Below, piece after piece: positions 12,267-18,598 of a stretch of DNA of 23,470 nt. Position 1 is the stretch's first letter. Every line of letters begins with the position of its first letter. The translations under genes were made by a program, and so were the position numbers. Under the pieces are notes generated by a model. That model was not told where the DNA came from. It saw nothing but the letters and a program-made list of their open reading frames with translations, and ran no database searches. The stretch comes from G039029935 sp039029935 (GTDB lineage: Bacteria > Chloroflexota > Anaerolineae > Caldilineales > Caldilineaceae): NCBI GenBank assembly GCA_039029935.1, contig JBCCFC010000027.1, forward strand, positions 1-23,470, written 5' to 3'.

Positions 12267-15008
12267 TTAGTTTTTTTCTATTTGATAGCATATGTAGCTA
12301 CCCTTCCCTCGCACGTCATCCAAATGACGCCGTGTCCCCTGTGTATCAGGATGATCCACCCCTAGCACTGCTTCACGGATCGCCAATGCCTGTTCAAAAT
12401 GTGTTATGGCCTCGTCGAACTGTTCAGTTTTATCAAACAGCACACCCAGACTGTGACGTGTGAAAGCGGTGTGTGGGTGTTTCTCACCTAACACCTCCAG
12501 CTGAGTTGACAAAGCCTGTTCATAATATGGTTGCGCTTGATCGTACTGTTGCATTGCAGTTTTGATTCGCCCGATACTACACAGGCTACTTGCTGTGTGA
12601 GGATGCTTTTTACCAAATACTTCTTGTACAATAACGAATGCCTTTTCAGAATAGAGCAATGCTTTGTCATACGCACCCGCCTCTCTGTAAATGATACCGA
12701 GATGACTAAAACTGAGGGCGGTCTGGTCATGCTCCTCACCTAACACCTCTAGCCGAATCGTTAATGCCTGCTCGCAGTATGTTTTTGCCCGCTCATATTG
12801 CTTCAAATCTTGTAATAACATGCCATACTCATCCATACAGATTGCAGTACGAGGGTGCCTCCCACCGTACACACCACGCCAGATGGACAATGTCTGCTCA
12901 AAATAGGGTTGCGCCGCCTCGTACGCTCGCCTTCCCCGATGTATTAACCCAAGATGGTATAGTGGTTGAGCCGTCAGAGGATGCATCTCCCCCAGAACCT
13001 CACGCATAATGGATAATGCCTGCTCAAAGTATGGTTGTGCGACCTCGTATTCCCCTTTCATCCAATGCAAACTGCCGAGATTGTTGAGACAAACCGCCGT
13101 CTCTTTGCGCATCTCTCCCAACACCTCACGCATAATGAACAATGCCTGCTCAAGGTACCGCCGTGCAACCTCATACTCACCTTTGCGCCAATGCAAACTG
13201 CTAATACTGCTGAGACAAATTGCTGTCTCTTTGTTCATCTCCCCCAGCCCCTTACGCATAATGGATAATGCCTGTTCTAAGTATGATTGGGACGTATCAT
13301 ACTCACCCTTCTCTATTGAAAATAACCCAAGATTATGAAGACTTTTGGCAGTCTCTGCATGTTTTTCTCCCAAGACATCACACCGGATTGTCAAGGAACG
13401 CTCTGTGTAGTGGATTGCTTGTGGGTATGCCCCTACCATATAGAGATGGGCACCAAACTGGTAATACAGCGCGGCTGCCCGTGCATCCTTCCGCTCACCT
13501 GCCTGTGCAACGGCATGACGTAGGTGGGGTTGCCATGCCATCAGTGGTGTTGGGTCGCCCCCTTCGTTGATTGGCTCGGCTTCGGCGGCAAGCACCTCCT
13601 CGACAGTAGCCAGTGCATATGGAGCAAGCTTCAACCCATGCACAAAGTACATAACCAAACGATGCACCACCAATGCTCCCGCATCCGTTTCAGCAAGCAA
13701 CCCCAACCCACTGAGACGGCGAAGGGCGCGACTGAGTTGTGTTTTGTCGGCATCTGTGCGCAGTGTTGCCAACAACAAGGTGCGCGGAATTGGCTCGCCA
13801 GGCGCAAAGTGAGCGGCACGGGCAAGGAGATCGAGTGATAGGGCGTCGATAACGTCATCCGGATTGAGCCGCTGGATGCTGAGAGCAAAGGTCTGGGCAA
13901 CATGGGCGTCATGACCAGTGGGCGAAAAGCCATCCTCATTGTCTTGGAGCGATTCATGCTCAAGTAGATGGGGGCTGCGTAGTTCGGCAAGATAGTCTTC
14001 TGGTGTGATGTCATATTCATAGGCTTCGAGATAGCTGCCTGCAAGATGGAGGGCAAGGGGGAGATCGCCAAGCCCGGCAGCAATGTCGTTGAGTGTGTTG
14101 ATTTGGTCGGAGGCAAGCCCCGCCCCTACGTTGAGGTCTGGTCGGAACTTCAACAACAAGGCCACACTCTGTTCACGCGTTAGCGTGGTCAAGGGCATCG
14201 TATACATACCCCGCGCACGGCTCCATCGCTGACGGCGACTTGTCACCAGCACTCGACAGCCACCAGTGGGTGGATGCCACTGCGCCAAGAGGTCGGCGTC
14301 CTCACAGTTATCAAAGATAAGCAGACGGGGCAATGGACTCTGCCACAATGCCAACACTTGCTGCACCTGCGCTTCTAAACTTTGTGTAGCAAAATCGACC
14401 TGCATGGTTGGCTCCACCGCTGCCATCTGCTGCCCACAGAGCGCAATCTCGCTCATCACTGACTGGGCATCAGCCAGGCTCACCCAATAGACACCACCCG
14501 CAAAATATTGCCCATAGTGATGTGCAAAGGTCGCGGCCAGTTGTGTCTTGCCAATGCCACCCAGCCCTGTTGTGATTGCCATCTCACTCCTGCCAGTCTG
14601 CATCGCTGCTTCGGTCATTGCTGCCTCGGCCACTACTGCCGTTGCGCCGTCCTTGAAATATTGGGCAAGTGCCTGTAATTCCTGCTCACGTCCCACAAAG
14701 TGGTGATTGACGCGGTAGATTAGGCGCGATCCGTTGGGTGGCGGTGCAGGTGTAGGGATGTCGTCGGTGGGCAGTTGCGCCAACCGTGCCAGTGCATCTG
14801 CCAAGCGTGTCTCGTCCACTTGCCTTGGGATGATGCCCTGATAGATGACGCTGATGTTCTCGCCTATTGCCACCGTATGACTATCTGTAATGTGGCCTAC
14901 TTGTATCTCCTTGCTCGCTTTAGAATGGTTTTTTGTATTCTCCGCCACACTTCCTACTATACTGGTTTGTTGTTGAGATTGTTGCTGTTGTTGATCAAAG
15001 GTACGCAT
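12267..15008 (-). CDS. NB-ARC/TPR STAND-like ATPase (913 aa)
   Basis: A signal-transduction ATPase of the NLR-like architecture: an ATP switch domain that senses through C-terminal repeats. A Gln-rich start (6-14) is followed by QVGHITDSHTVAIGENISV (36-54) and a helical link. The NB-ARC domain starts near VGREQELQAL (105-114): Walker A GLGGIGKT (148-155), Walker B RLLIFDN (228-234), sensor-like CRVLVTSRR (251-259), and GDLPLAL (314-320) equivalent to GLPLA. After a winged-helix region, nine 42-residue kinesin-light-chain-type TPRs run from about 512 to 890. No enzymatic effector is visible at the N-terminus. The start at 15008 is chosen for AGGAC at 15017-15021 with 8-nt spacing; the frame stays open to 15284, but only by reading through palindromes. 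Family knowledge allows immunity, apoptosis-like or developmental roles; the sequence does not decide. Confidence 0.88.
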   Translation of the reverse strand: MRTFDQQQQQSQQQTSIVGSVAENTKNHSKASKEIQVGHITDSHTVAIGENISVIYQGIIPRQVDETRLADALARLAQLPTDDIPTPAPPPNGSRLIYRVNHHFVGREQELQALAQYFKDGATAVVAEAAMTEAAMQTGRSEMAITTGLGGIGKTQLAATFAHHYGQYFAGGVYWVSLADAQSVMSEIALCGQQMAAVEPTMQVDFATQSLEAQVQQVLALWQSPLPRLLIFDNCEDADLLAQWHPPTGGCRVLVTSRRQRWSRARGMYTMPLTTLTREQSVALLLKFRPDLNVGAGLASDQINTLNDIAAGLGDLPLALHLAGSYLEAYEYDITPEDYLAELRSPHLLEHESLQDNEDGFSPTGHDAHVAQTFALSIQRLNPDDVIDALSLDLLARAAHFAPGEPIPRTLLLATLRTDADKTQLSRALRRLSGLGLLAETDAGALVVHRLVMYFVHGLKLAPYALATVEEVLAAEAEPINEGGDPTPLMAWQPHLRHAVAQAGERKDARAAALYYQFGAHLYMVGAYPQAIHYTERSLTIRCDVLGEKHAETAKSLHNLGLFSIEKGEYDTSQSYLEQALSIMRKGLGEMNKETAICLSSISSLHWRKGEYEVARRYLEQALFIMREVLGEMRKETAVCLNNLGSLHWMKGEYEVAQPYFEQALSIMREVLGEMHPLTAQPLYHLGLIHRGRRAYEAAQPYFEQTLSIWRGVYGGRHPRTAICMDEYGMLLQDLKQYERAKTYCEQALTIRLEVLGEEHDQTALSFSHLGIIYREAGAYDKALLYSEKAFVIVQEVFGKKHPHTASSLCSIGRIKTAMQQYDQAQPYYEQALSTQLEVLGEKHPHTAFTRHSLGVLFDKTEQFDEAITHFEQALAIREAVLGVDHPDTQGTRRHLDDVRGKGSYICYQIEKN
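12339..13475 (-). repeat. nine 126-bp TPR-coding repeats, central ones recently duplicated
   Basis: Each unit encodes a 42-residue TPR ending in a form of ALxIxRxVLGExHPxTA. Units around 12990-13340 are unusually similar at the DNA level (shared CACGCATAATGAACAATGCC-type stretches), pointing to recent unit duplication, while the outer units are more diverged. Confidence 0.8.
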
Positions 15009-15050
15009 AATTGTCTGTCCTATTAACGTATATACTGCAAATCTATGGAA

Positions 15051-15135
15051 TAGGTCATTCCACAGAATAAAATACCAACCATTGCTTGGCTCGTAACCAG
15101 ACAATCGTTGGTATTTTATTCTGTAGAATGACCTA
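15051..15135. repeat. 29-bp near-perfect inverted repeat, 27-nt loop
   Basis: The arms at 15051-15079 and 15107-15135 match with one mismatch (start TAGGTCATTC, inner end AATAAAATACCAAC). The element lies 43 nt upstream of the NB-ARC start, so it would be in its leader or promoter. It resembles a small foldback or MITE-like element. No transposase is linked to it here. Confidence 0.88.
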
Positions 15136-15235
15136 GCCTTATTAGGAAATTTATACCACTCCCATTTGAATTTTGACGACAACTTGTGATGAAACCTCAT
15201 CCGTAGAATGAGAGCCAACGACTCAACAAAGAAAT

Positions 15236-15294
15236 CAAAAAGGAGATGGTGGTGACACAGATTAGCAATCTGTGTCACCACCATCTCCTTTTTG
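15236..15294. repeat. 28-bp perfect palindrome with 3-nt loop
   Basis: The left arm 15236-15263 and right arm 15267-15294 are exact reverse complements around AGC. The centre reads GACACAGATT-AGC-AATCTGTGTC, and both ends carry A5/T5 runs, so on either strand it looks like a strong intrinsic terminator (GC-rich stem then T5). It could insulate the NB-ARC operon from the AraC side in both directions. Confidence 0.9.
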
Positions 15295-15321
15295 TTGTCA
15301 ACGAGTCAATTGTAACGTTGC

Positions 15322-15336
15322 CACGCTACGAGCGTG
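15322..15336 (-). repeat. REP-like palindrome (CACGCT-CGT-AGCGTG)
   Basis: A 6-bp stem with a 3-nt loop, followed on the - strand by GCAACGTT. The shape CACGCTCGTAGCGTGGCAAC resembles REP-type intergenic repeats seen in diverse bacteria. No RAYT transposase is in the window. Confidence 0.5.
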
Positions 15337-15371
15337 ACCTACAAATCAGTCATGAGTCAAGAATTAATTGT

Positions 15372-15545
15372 TTAGTGCGCGATAAACGGTATGAAGATGT
15401 GGCGTATCTGCTCCGGTTCATCCGTCTCTGCTAGACTTGTTGGTGTCTGCACAACAGCAACTTCGGATGTCAAATCAACCTGATACACTTCACCTGTTTC
15501 CAGATTGGCGGCACCCATCTCTGCATTTAGTGTGATAGCCTCCAT
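15372..15545 (-). CDS. possible small protein or 3' gene remnant (57 aa from ATG)
   Basis: An open frame on the - strand runs from 15611 to a TAA at 15372, in the same frame as the AraC gene upstream. The translation is protein-like and acidic (ITLNAEMGAANLETGEVY, then QVDLTSEVAVVQTPTSLAET, ending IRHIFIPFIAH). The only conventional start inside it is ATG at 15545, without a clear Shine-Dalgarno, and the protein-like character already begins upstream of that ATG (DSATVVFNTEIAEALPVE). It may be the remnant of a longer gene whose 5' part was lost at the repeat tract 15605-15626. I do not recognise the family. Confidence 0.3.
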   Translation of the reverse strand: MEAITLNAEMGAANLETGEVYQVDLTSEVAVVQTPTSLAETDEPEQIRHIFIPFIAH

Positions 15546-15604
15546 CTCAACAGGTAACGCCTCTGCGATTTCGGTGTTGAAAACAACTGTTGCAGAGTCA
15601 CCTT

Positions 15605-15626
15605 CAACCCTTCAACTCTTCAACCA
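15605..15626 (-). repeat. short 7/8-nt repeat after the AraC stop codon
   Basis: On + the tract reads CCTTCAACCCTTCAACTCTT then CAACC, about three 7/8-nt units of CTTCAAC. It directly follows the TAG of the AraC-like gene on the - strand, the same placement as the other stop-anchored arrays in this window. Confidence 0.6.
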
Positions 15627-16628
15627 CTACTCAATCGCTATATACAACTCAGACAATAGCTCCTCTGGTGGTGTCTCACTAGGGTCATTGACATAATCTT
15701 CCCAACCTGCCGCACTACGTAATGTTTCACCGCTACTTGGCAACCAATCACGATAAATGGCGTTCCATGTTTGCCAAAGTGTACTGTATGGCCCCTTGTG
15801 GACAAACTTCGCCCAACGACCACTCGGCAATGTATGCCAGTTCATACCGCCAGCCTCAACATCTCCAAGCGACGTCGTATCAAACGTATCGTTGAAGATC
15901 AGCCCCGCATCAAAGATAGACTCCTGACCACTCTGAACATCTTCTGGATAGACGGCCACAATCTGACGCCACTTGCCAAACTGAAGGTCATTGGCCTGCA
16001 TAAACTGCATGAGTTGACCAAAGGCTTGCTCGTTGGCACTTTGGAATGCATTCCCATTCATAACTTCTGTGGCTCTGGTGTAAAGAACCCGTGTATCTGG
16101 TAATGTAACAATCTCTGCTGTAATTGTACTCTGTGACATGAAAGCCTCCTGTGCTTCAAATAGATTCGGCGTACGTTGAACATACCTATCGGCAGAACGA
16201 TCCCCCATATGATTTACCTGACGGCTCATGGCCCGAAACTGCGATGGTGTCACGCCAAACTGCTGTCGAAACGCCTTGGTAAACGATGAGTGTGTGCCAT
16301 ACCCCGCCTCCAACGCAATGTCGATGACGCCCCAGTCTGTCTCCAGCAGATGACGAGCCGCCCGATCAAAGCGTAGACGCCGGATGTACGCTGCCAATGG
16401 AATGCCCACATACGCCCGAAAGATACGATGAAAGTGATAGATAGAAAACCCTGCAAGGTCAGCCAACTGATCCAGACAGAGGCTATCGGTGAATGCATCA
16501 TCCAAGTGTTCCTCAATGTAGTCGAGTACGACTTGGATACGCTGCCGATAGGCTTGGTCTGTGCCAGGTTGATATTGCTGCTGATGCTGCTGCTGATGCC
16601 TTGGTTGACATGTTTGTATTGCTGTCAT
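15627..16628 (-). CDS. AraC-family regulator with GyrI-like ligand domain (333 aa)
   Basis: A Rob-like layout: DNA-binding part first, effector part second. After a Gln/His-rich start (HQQQHQQQYQ), the double helix-turn-helix covers about 28-140 with LDQLADLAGFSIYHFHRIFR, AYIRRLRFDRAARHLL and the second recognition part GYGTHSSFTKAFRQQFGVTP. The C-terminal half (about 165-333) starts ITAEIVTLPDTRVLYTRATE and ends LLSELYIAIE, the profile of GyrI-like small-molecule-binding domains, which sense hydrophobic or drug-like compounds. It lies 63 nt downstream of the co-directional sulfatase gene and may control it or itself. No Shine-Dalgarno is visible; a TATACT hexamer ends 6 nt before the ATG, suggesting a leaderless transcript. 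Confidence 0.9.
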   Translation of the reverse strand: MTAIQTCQPRHQQQHQQQYQPGTDQAYRQRIQVVLDYIEEHLDDAFTDSLCLDQLADLAGFSIYHFHRIFRAYVGIPLAAYIRRLRFDRAARHLLETDWGVIDIALEAGYGTHSSFTKAFRQQFGVTPSQFRAMSRQVNHMGDRSADRYVQRTPNLFEAQEAFMSQSTITAEIVTLPDTRVLYTRATEVMNGNAFQSANEQAFGQLMQFMQANDLQFGKWRQIVAVYPEDVQSGQESIFDAGLIFNDTFDTTSLGDVEAGGMNWHTLPSGRWAKFVHKGPYSTLWQTWNAIYRDWLPSSGETLRSAAGWEDYVNDPSETPPEELLSELYIAIE

Positions 16629-16634
16629 GTCACG

Positions 16635-16640
16635 AGTATA
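16635..16640 (-). promoter_or_regulatory. candidate -10 box for a leaderless AraC transcript
   Basis: TATACT on the - strand, then CGTGAC, then ATG. Transcription would start at or next to the A of the start codon. The -35 side is weak. The same 6-nt arrangement precedes the solute-binding lipoprotein gene. Confidence 0.4.
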
Positions 16641-16691
16641 GCATGAGGGTGGGTAGCAAAGCTGTTCCGTTTTTGCTAAACCATTAACATT

Positions 16692-18194
16692 TTATAACCC
16701 GCATTCCCGCAATAACCGCAACGCTTCCGGCGCATCATCCCCATGCATCTCCATCTGTCGTTTCAAGCGTTGACGCATGTCGGCCAACACACTCTGCATA
16801 TCGGGATGATCAATCAAATTATCCAACTCATAGGGGTCTTGTGTTAAGTCATAGAGTTCATCTAAGTCATCCAAATGCGCATTATATTTGTACTGTCCAT
16901 AGCGAATCTGGCGTTGGATGCGTAGCTGACTATAGTGGCCGTGATGCTGAATCATGAGATCTTCCCGCCACTCAGTGTCATCAGGCCGCTGCACCAAATC
17001 CAACAGGCTACGGCTGTCCATATCGTCGGGTGATGCAGCTTGGGCGGCGTCGAGCGTGGTTGCCACCAAATCCATATTTGTCACCAGCGCATCGGTCTGT
17101 GACCCCGGCCTAATATGGTCCGGCCAGCGAATTGCCAGCGGAATACGCACAGTTTCGTCGCTCATCACCCAGCCCTTATCCACAAGCAGCCCATTGGTCG
17201 CCAACGCCCCGCCATGGTCAACGGTGTAGATAACAATCGTGTTATCGGCCAACCCCAGTCGGTCCAGTGTCTCGACAACCTGCCCCATTGCCGCATCGAC
17301 CAAGTGTGAATGCTCATGACCGCGCGCCAAGAACCAGCGGAACTCGTCCCATGTGCGCCAGGTACTCCAGCCTTTGCGACTGGCGAGCAGGTCTTGGTGG
17401 CTCTGGGGGCGGTGTCGCAGTTCATTGCCAAAGGAAGGGTATTGGGGCAGGTCGTGTGGGTCAACCGTGTCAAGAAAGGGTTCGCCGACCCAGAAGGGAT
17501 GATGCGGTCCCCAGGGGTCAACACGGAGACAGAATGGTTCACCGCTTTCGGCTACATCTTCCAGCCAACTCGTTGCCAGATGCGCAAGAAAATAGGCTTC
17601 ATGCGTCTCCACAGGTGTGTTGAGGACACCACAACTTTCCATGAGCAAATGGGGAAATTCATAGGGTTTGGGGAAGTCCGAGAGCCGAATGGTGCGCCCT
17701 GCCCACTGTGGATTGGCAATCCACCACTCGATGGTCACTTCGGCAGAAGGGAGTCCCTGTTCTTCGAGATATTGCTCATACTCTTCTGACCAATAGGGGT
17801 GTCCATAACTGGGGCAGGAAAAGCCCTCAAAGCCATAATCCTTGGCGATGCGCTCGATGCCCGCGTGCCACTTGCCAAAGTAGCCAGTGCGATAGCCTTC
17901 ATCATGTAGATAGGCATTGAAGAGTCGCTCATCTGGCTCAAAGTCGCGGCGCACACCAAGATGACCGTCGTTGAGCAACATGCCATGTTTGTGTGGATAG
18001 GCCCCCGTGAGCATGGAGGCGCGGGCGGGTTGACAGAGCGGGCAGACCGAGTAGGCGTTGTTAAAGGCGATGCCCTCCTCGGCGATGCGGTCATAGGTTG
18101 GCAGTGTGGGGTAGCCCGTCAATCGCTTGTGATGTACATAGGGCATGTGATCGCTCATGATCCATACGATGTTTGGTCTTTGATTAGTCGTCAT
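16692..18194 (-). CDS. sulfatase, formylglycine-dependent type (500 aa)
   Basis: Hydrolyses sulfate esters. The N-terminus has RPNIVWIMSD (metal-binding D15), and the active-site motif C-x-P-x-R is present as CQPARASMLTG with C54 and R58; C54 must be oxidised to formylglycine by an activating enzyme that is not in this window. Further family features are GYFGKWH (104-110), DPWGPHHPF (226-234) and the metal-ligand segment YTVDHG (D326/H327). No signal peptide is seen, so it is probably cytoplasmic, which favours small imported substrates over polymers. The substrate is not predictable from sequence; choline- or sugar-sulfatases are plausible. The start has AGGAGA with 6-nt spacing. It heads a - strand pair with the AraC regulator and is divergent from a nucleoside hydrolase. 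Confidence 0.92.
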   Translation of the reverse strand: MTTNQRPNIVWIMSDHMPYVHHKRLTGYPTLPTYDRIAEEGIAFNNAYSVCPLCQPARASMLTGAYPHKHGMLLNDGHLGVRRDFEPDERLFNAYLHDEGYRTGYFGKWHAGIERIAKDYGFEGFSCPSYGHPYWSEEYEQYLEEQGLPSAEVTIEWWIANPQWAGRTIRLSDFPKPYEFPHLLMESCGVLNTPVETHEAYFLAHLATSWLEDVAESGEPFCLRVDPWGPHHPFWVGEPFLDTVDPHDLPQYPSFGNELRHRPQSHQDLLASRKGWSTWRTWDEFRWFLARGHEHSHLVDAAMGQVVETLDRLGLADNTIVIYTVDHGGALATNGLLVDKGWVMSDETVRIPLAIRWPDHIRPGSQTDALVTNMDLVATTLDAAQAASPDDMDSRSLLDLVQRPDDTEWREDLMIQHHGHYSQLRIQRQIRYGQYKYNAHLDDLDELYDLTQDPYELDNLIDHPDMQSVLADMRQRLKRQMEMHGDDAPEALRLLRECGL

Positions 18195-18247
18195 GGTTGT
18201 CTCCTGTTGTGATTTGTGTTGAAGTTTGGTTTAATAGCTTTGGTATT

Positions 18248-18276
18248 ATTATCGGTATGTTTGCGGGTTTGCGCAA
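18248..18276 (-). promoter_or_regulatory. candidate sigma70-type promoter of the sulfatase gene
   Basis: On the - strand TTGCGC (18276-18271), a 17-nt spacer, then GATAAT (18253-18248), about 54 nt before the start codon. The -10 matches 5 of 6 consensus bases; the -35 keeps TTG. The 78-bp repeat pair begins 5 bp beyond the -35. Confidence 0.5.
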
Positions 18277-18280
18277 GGCC

Positions 18281-18436
18281 AAAGGAAAGTATCGCAGGTT
18301 GGCTACCTGCGTCACAGATAACCAATCTGTGATACTGGCTGATACTTTCCTAGTCAATAAAGGAAAGTATTGCAGGTTGGCTACCTGCGTCACAGATAAC
18401 CAATCTGTGATACTGGTTGATACTTTTCTAGTCAAT
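18281..18436. repeat. tandem pair of 78-bp cloverleaf-like repeats
   Basis: Copies at 18281-18358 and 18359-18436 differ at only three positions, all C in the first and T in the second. Each can fold as an outer 10-bp stem (18284-18293 with 18341-18350) enclosing two hairpins: CGCAGGT-TGGCT-ACCTGCG and TCACAGAT-AACCA-ATCTGTGA. Two of the three differences change G-C pairs of the outer stem to G-T wobbles, leaving it pairable. The two loops contain TGG and CCA, so a loop-loop contact is possible. They lie between the divergent sulfatase and nucleoside-hydrolase genes. Confidence 0.9.
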
Positions 18437-18443
18437 CAACAAA

Positions 18444-18574
18444 GTAAGAGAAGACGTAGGGAGCGTATCGAGGTTGCTAGATGGGTCCAATGGTTTGATG
18501 GGATGCTATTTCTTGCAAAAAATAGCATCCCATCAAACCATTGGACCCATCCCCACGTCTCAAAACTCTCTTAC
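18444..18574. repeat. foldback element with 32-bp perfect stem in the nucleoside-hydrolase leader
   Basis: The arms 18480-18511 and 18520-18551 are exact reverse complements (outer end GATGGGTCCAATGG, inner end GCTATTT) around an 8-nt loop CTTGCAAA. Outer helices continue discontinuously: GTAAGAGA at 18444-18451 with TCTCTTAC at 18567-18574, and AGACGT at 18452-18457 with ACGTCT at 18555-18560. It ends about 10 nt before the Shine-Dalgarno of the downstream gene. Confidence 0.92.
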
Positions 18575-18598
18575 TCAACAATATAAGGAAAAAACTAA

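Noticed and set aside
15009..15284. N-terminal extension of the NB-ARC protein
   Set aside because: The frame is open only through two palindromes; the AGGAC site at 15017-15021 points to the start at 15008.
15246..15434. Small + frame starting in the 28-bp palindrome
   Set aside because: Its first residues exist only because the palindrome mirrors the - strand frame; no ribosome site of its own beyond palindrome sequence.
18281..18358. tRNA or tRNA-like gene suggested by the cloverleaf shape and 78-bp length
   Set aside because: Only two inner hairpins, a 10-bp closing stem, no T-loop GTTCRA, no D-loop signature and no plausible anticodon arm.
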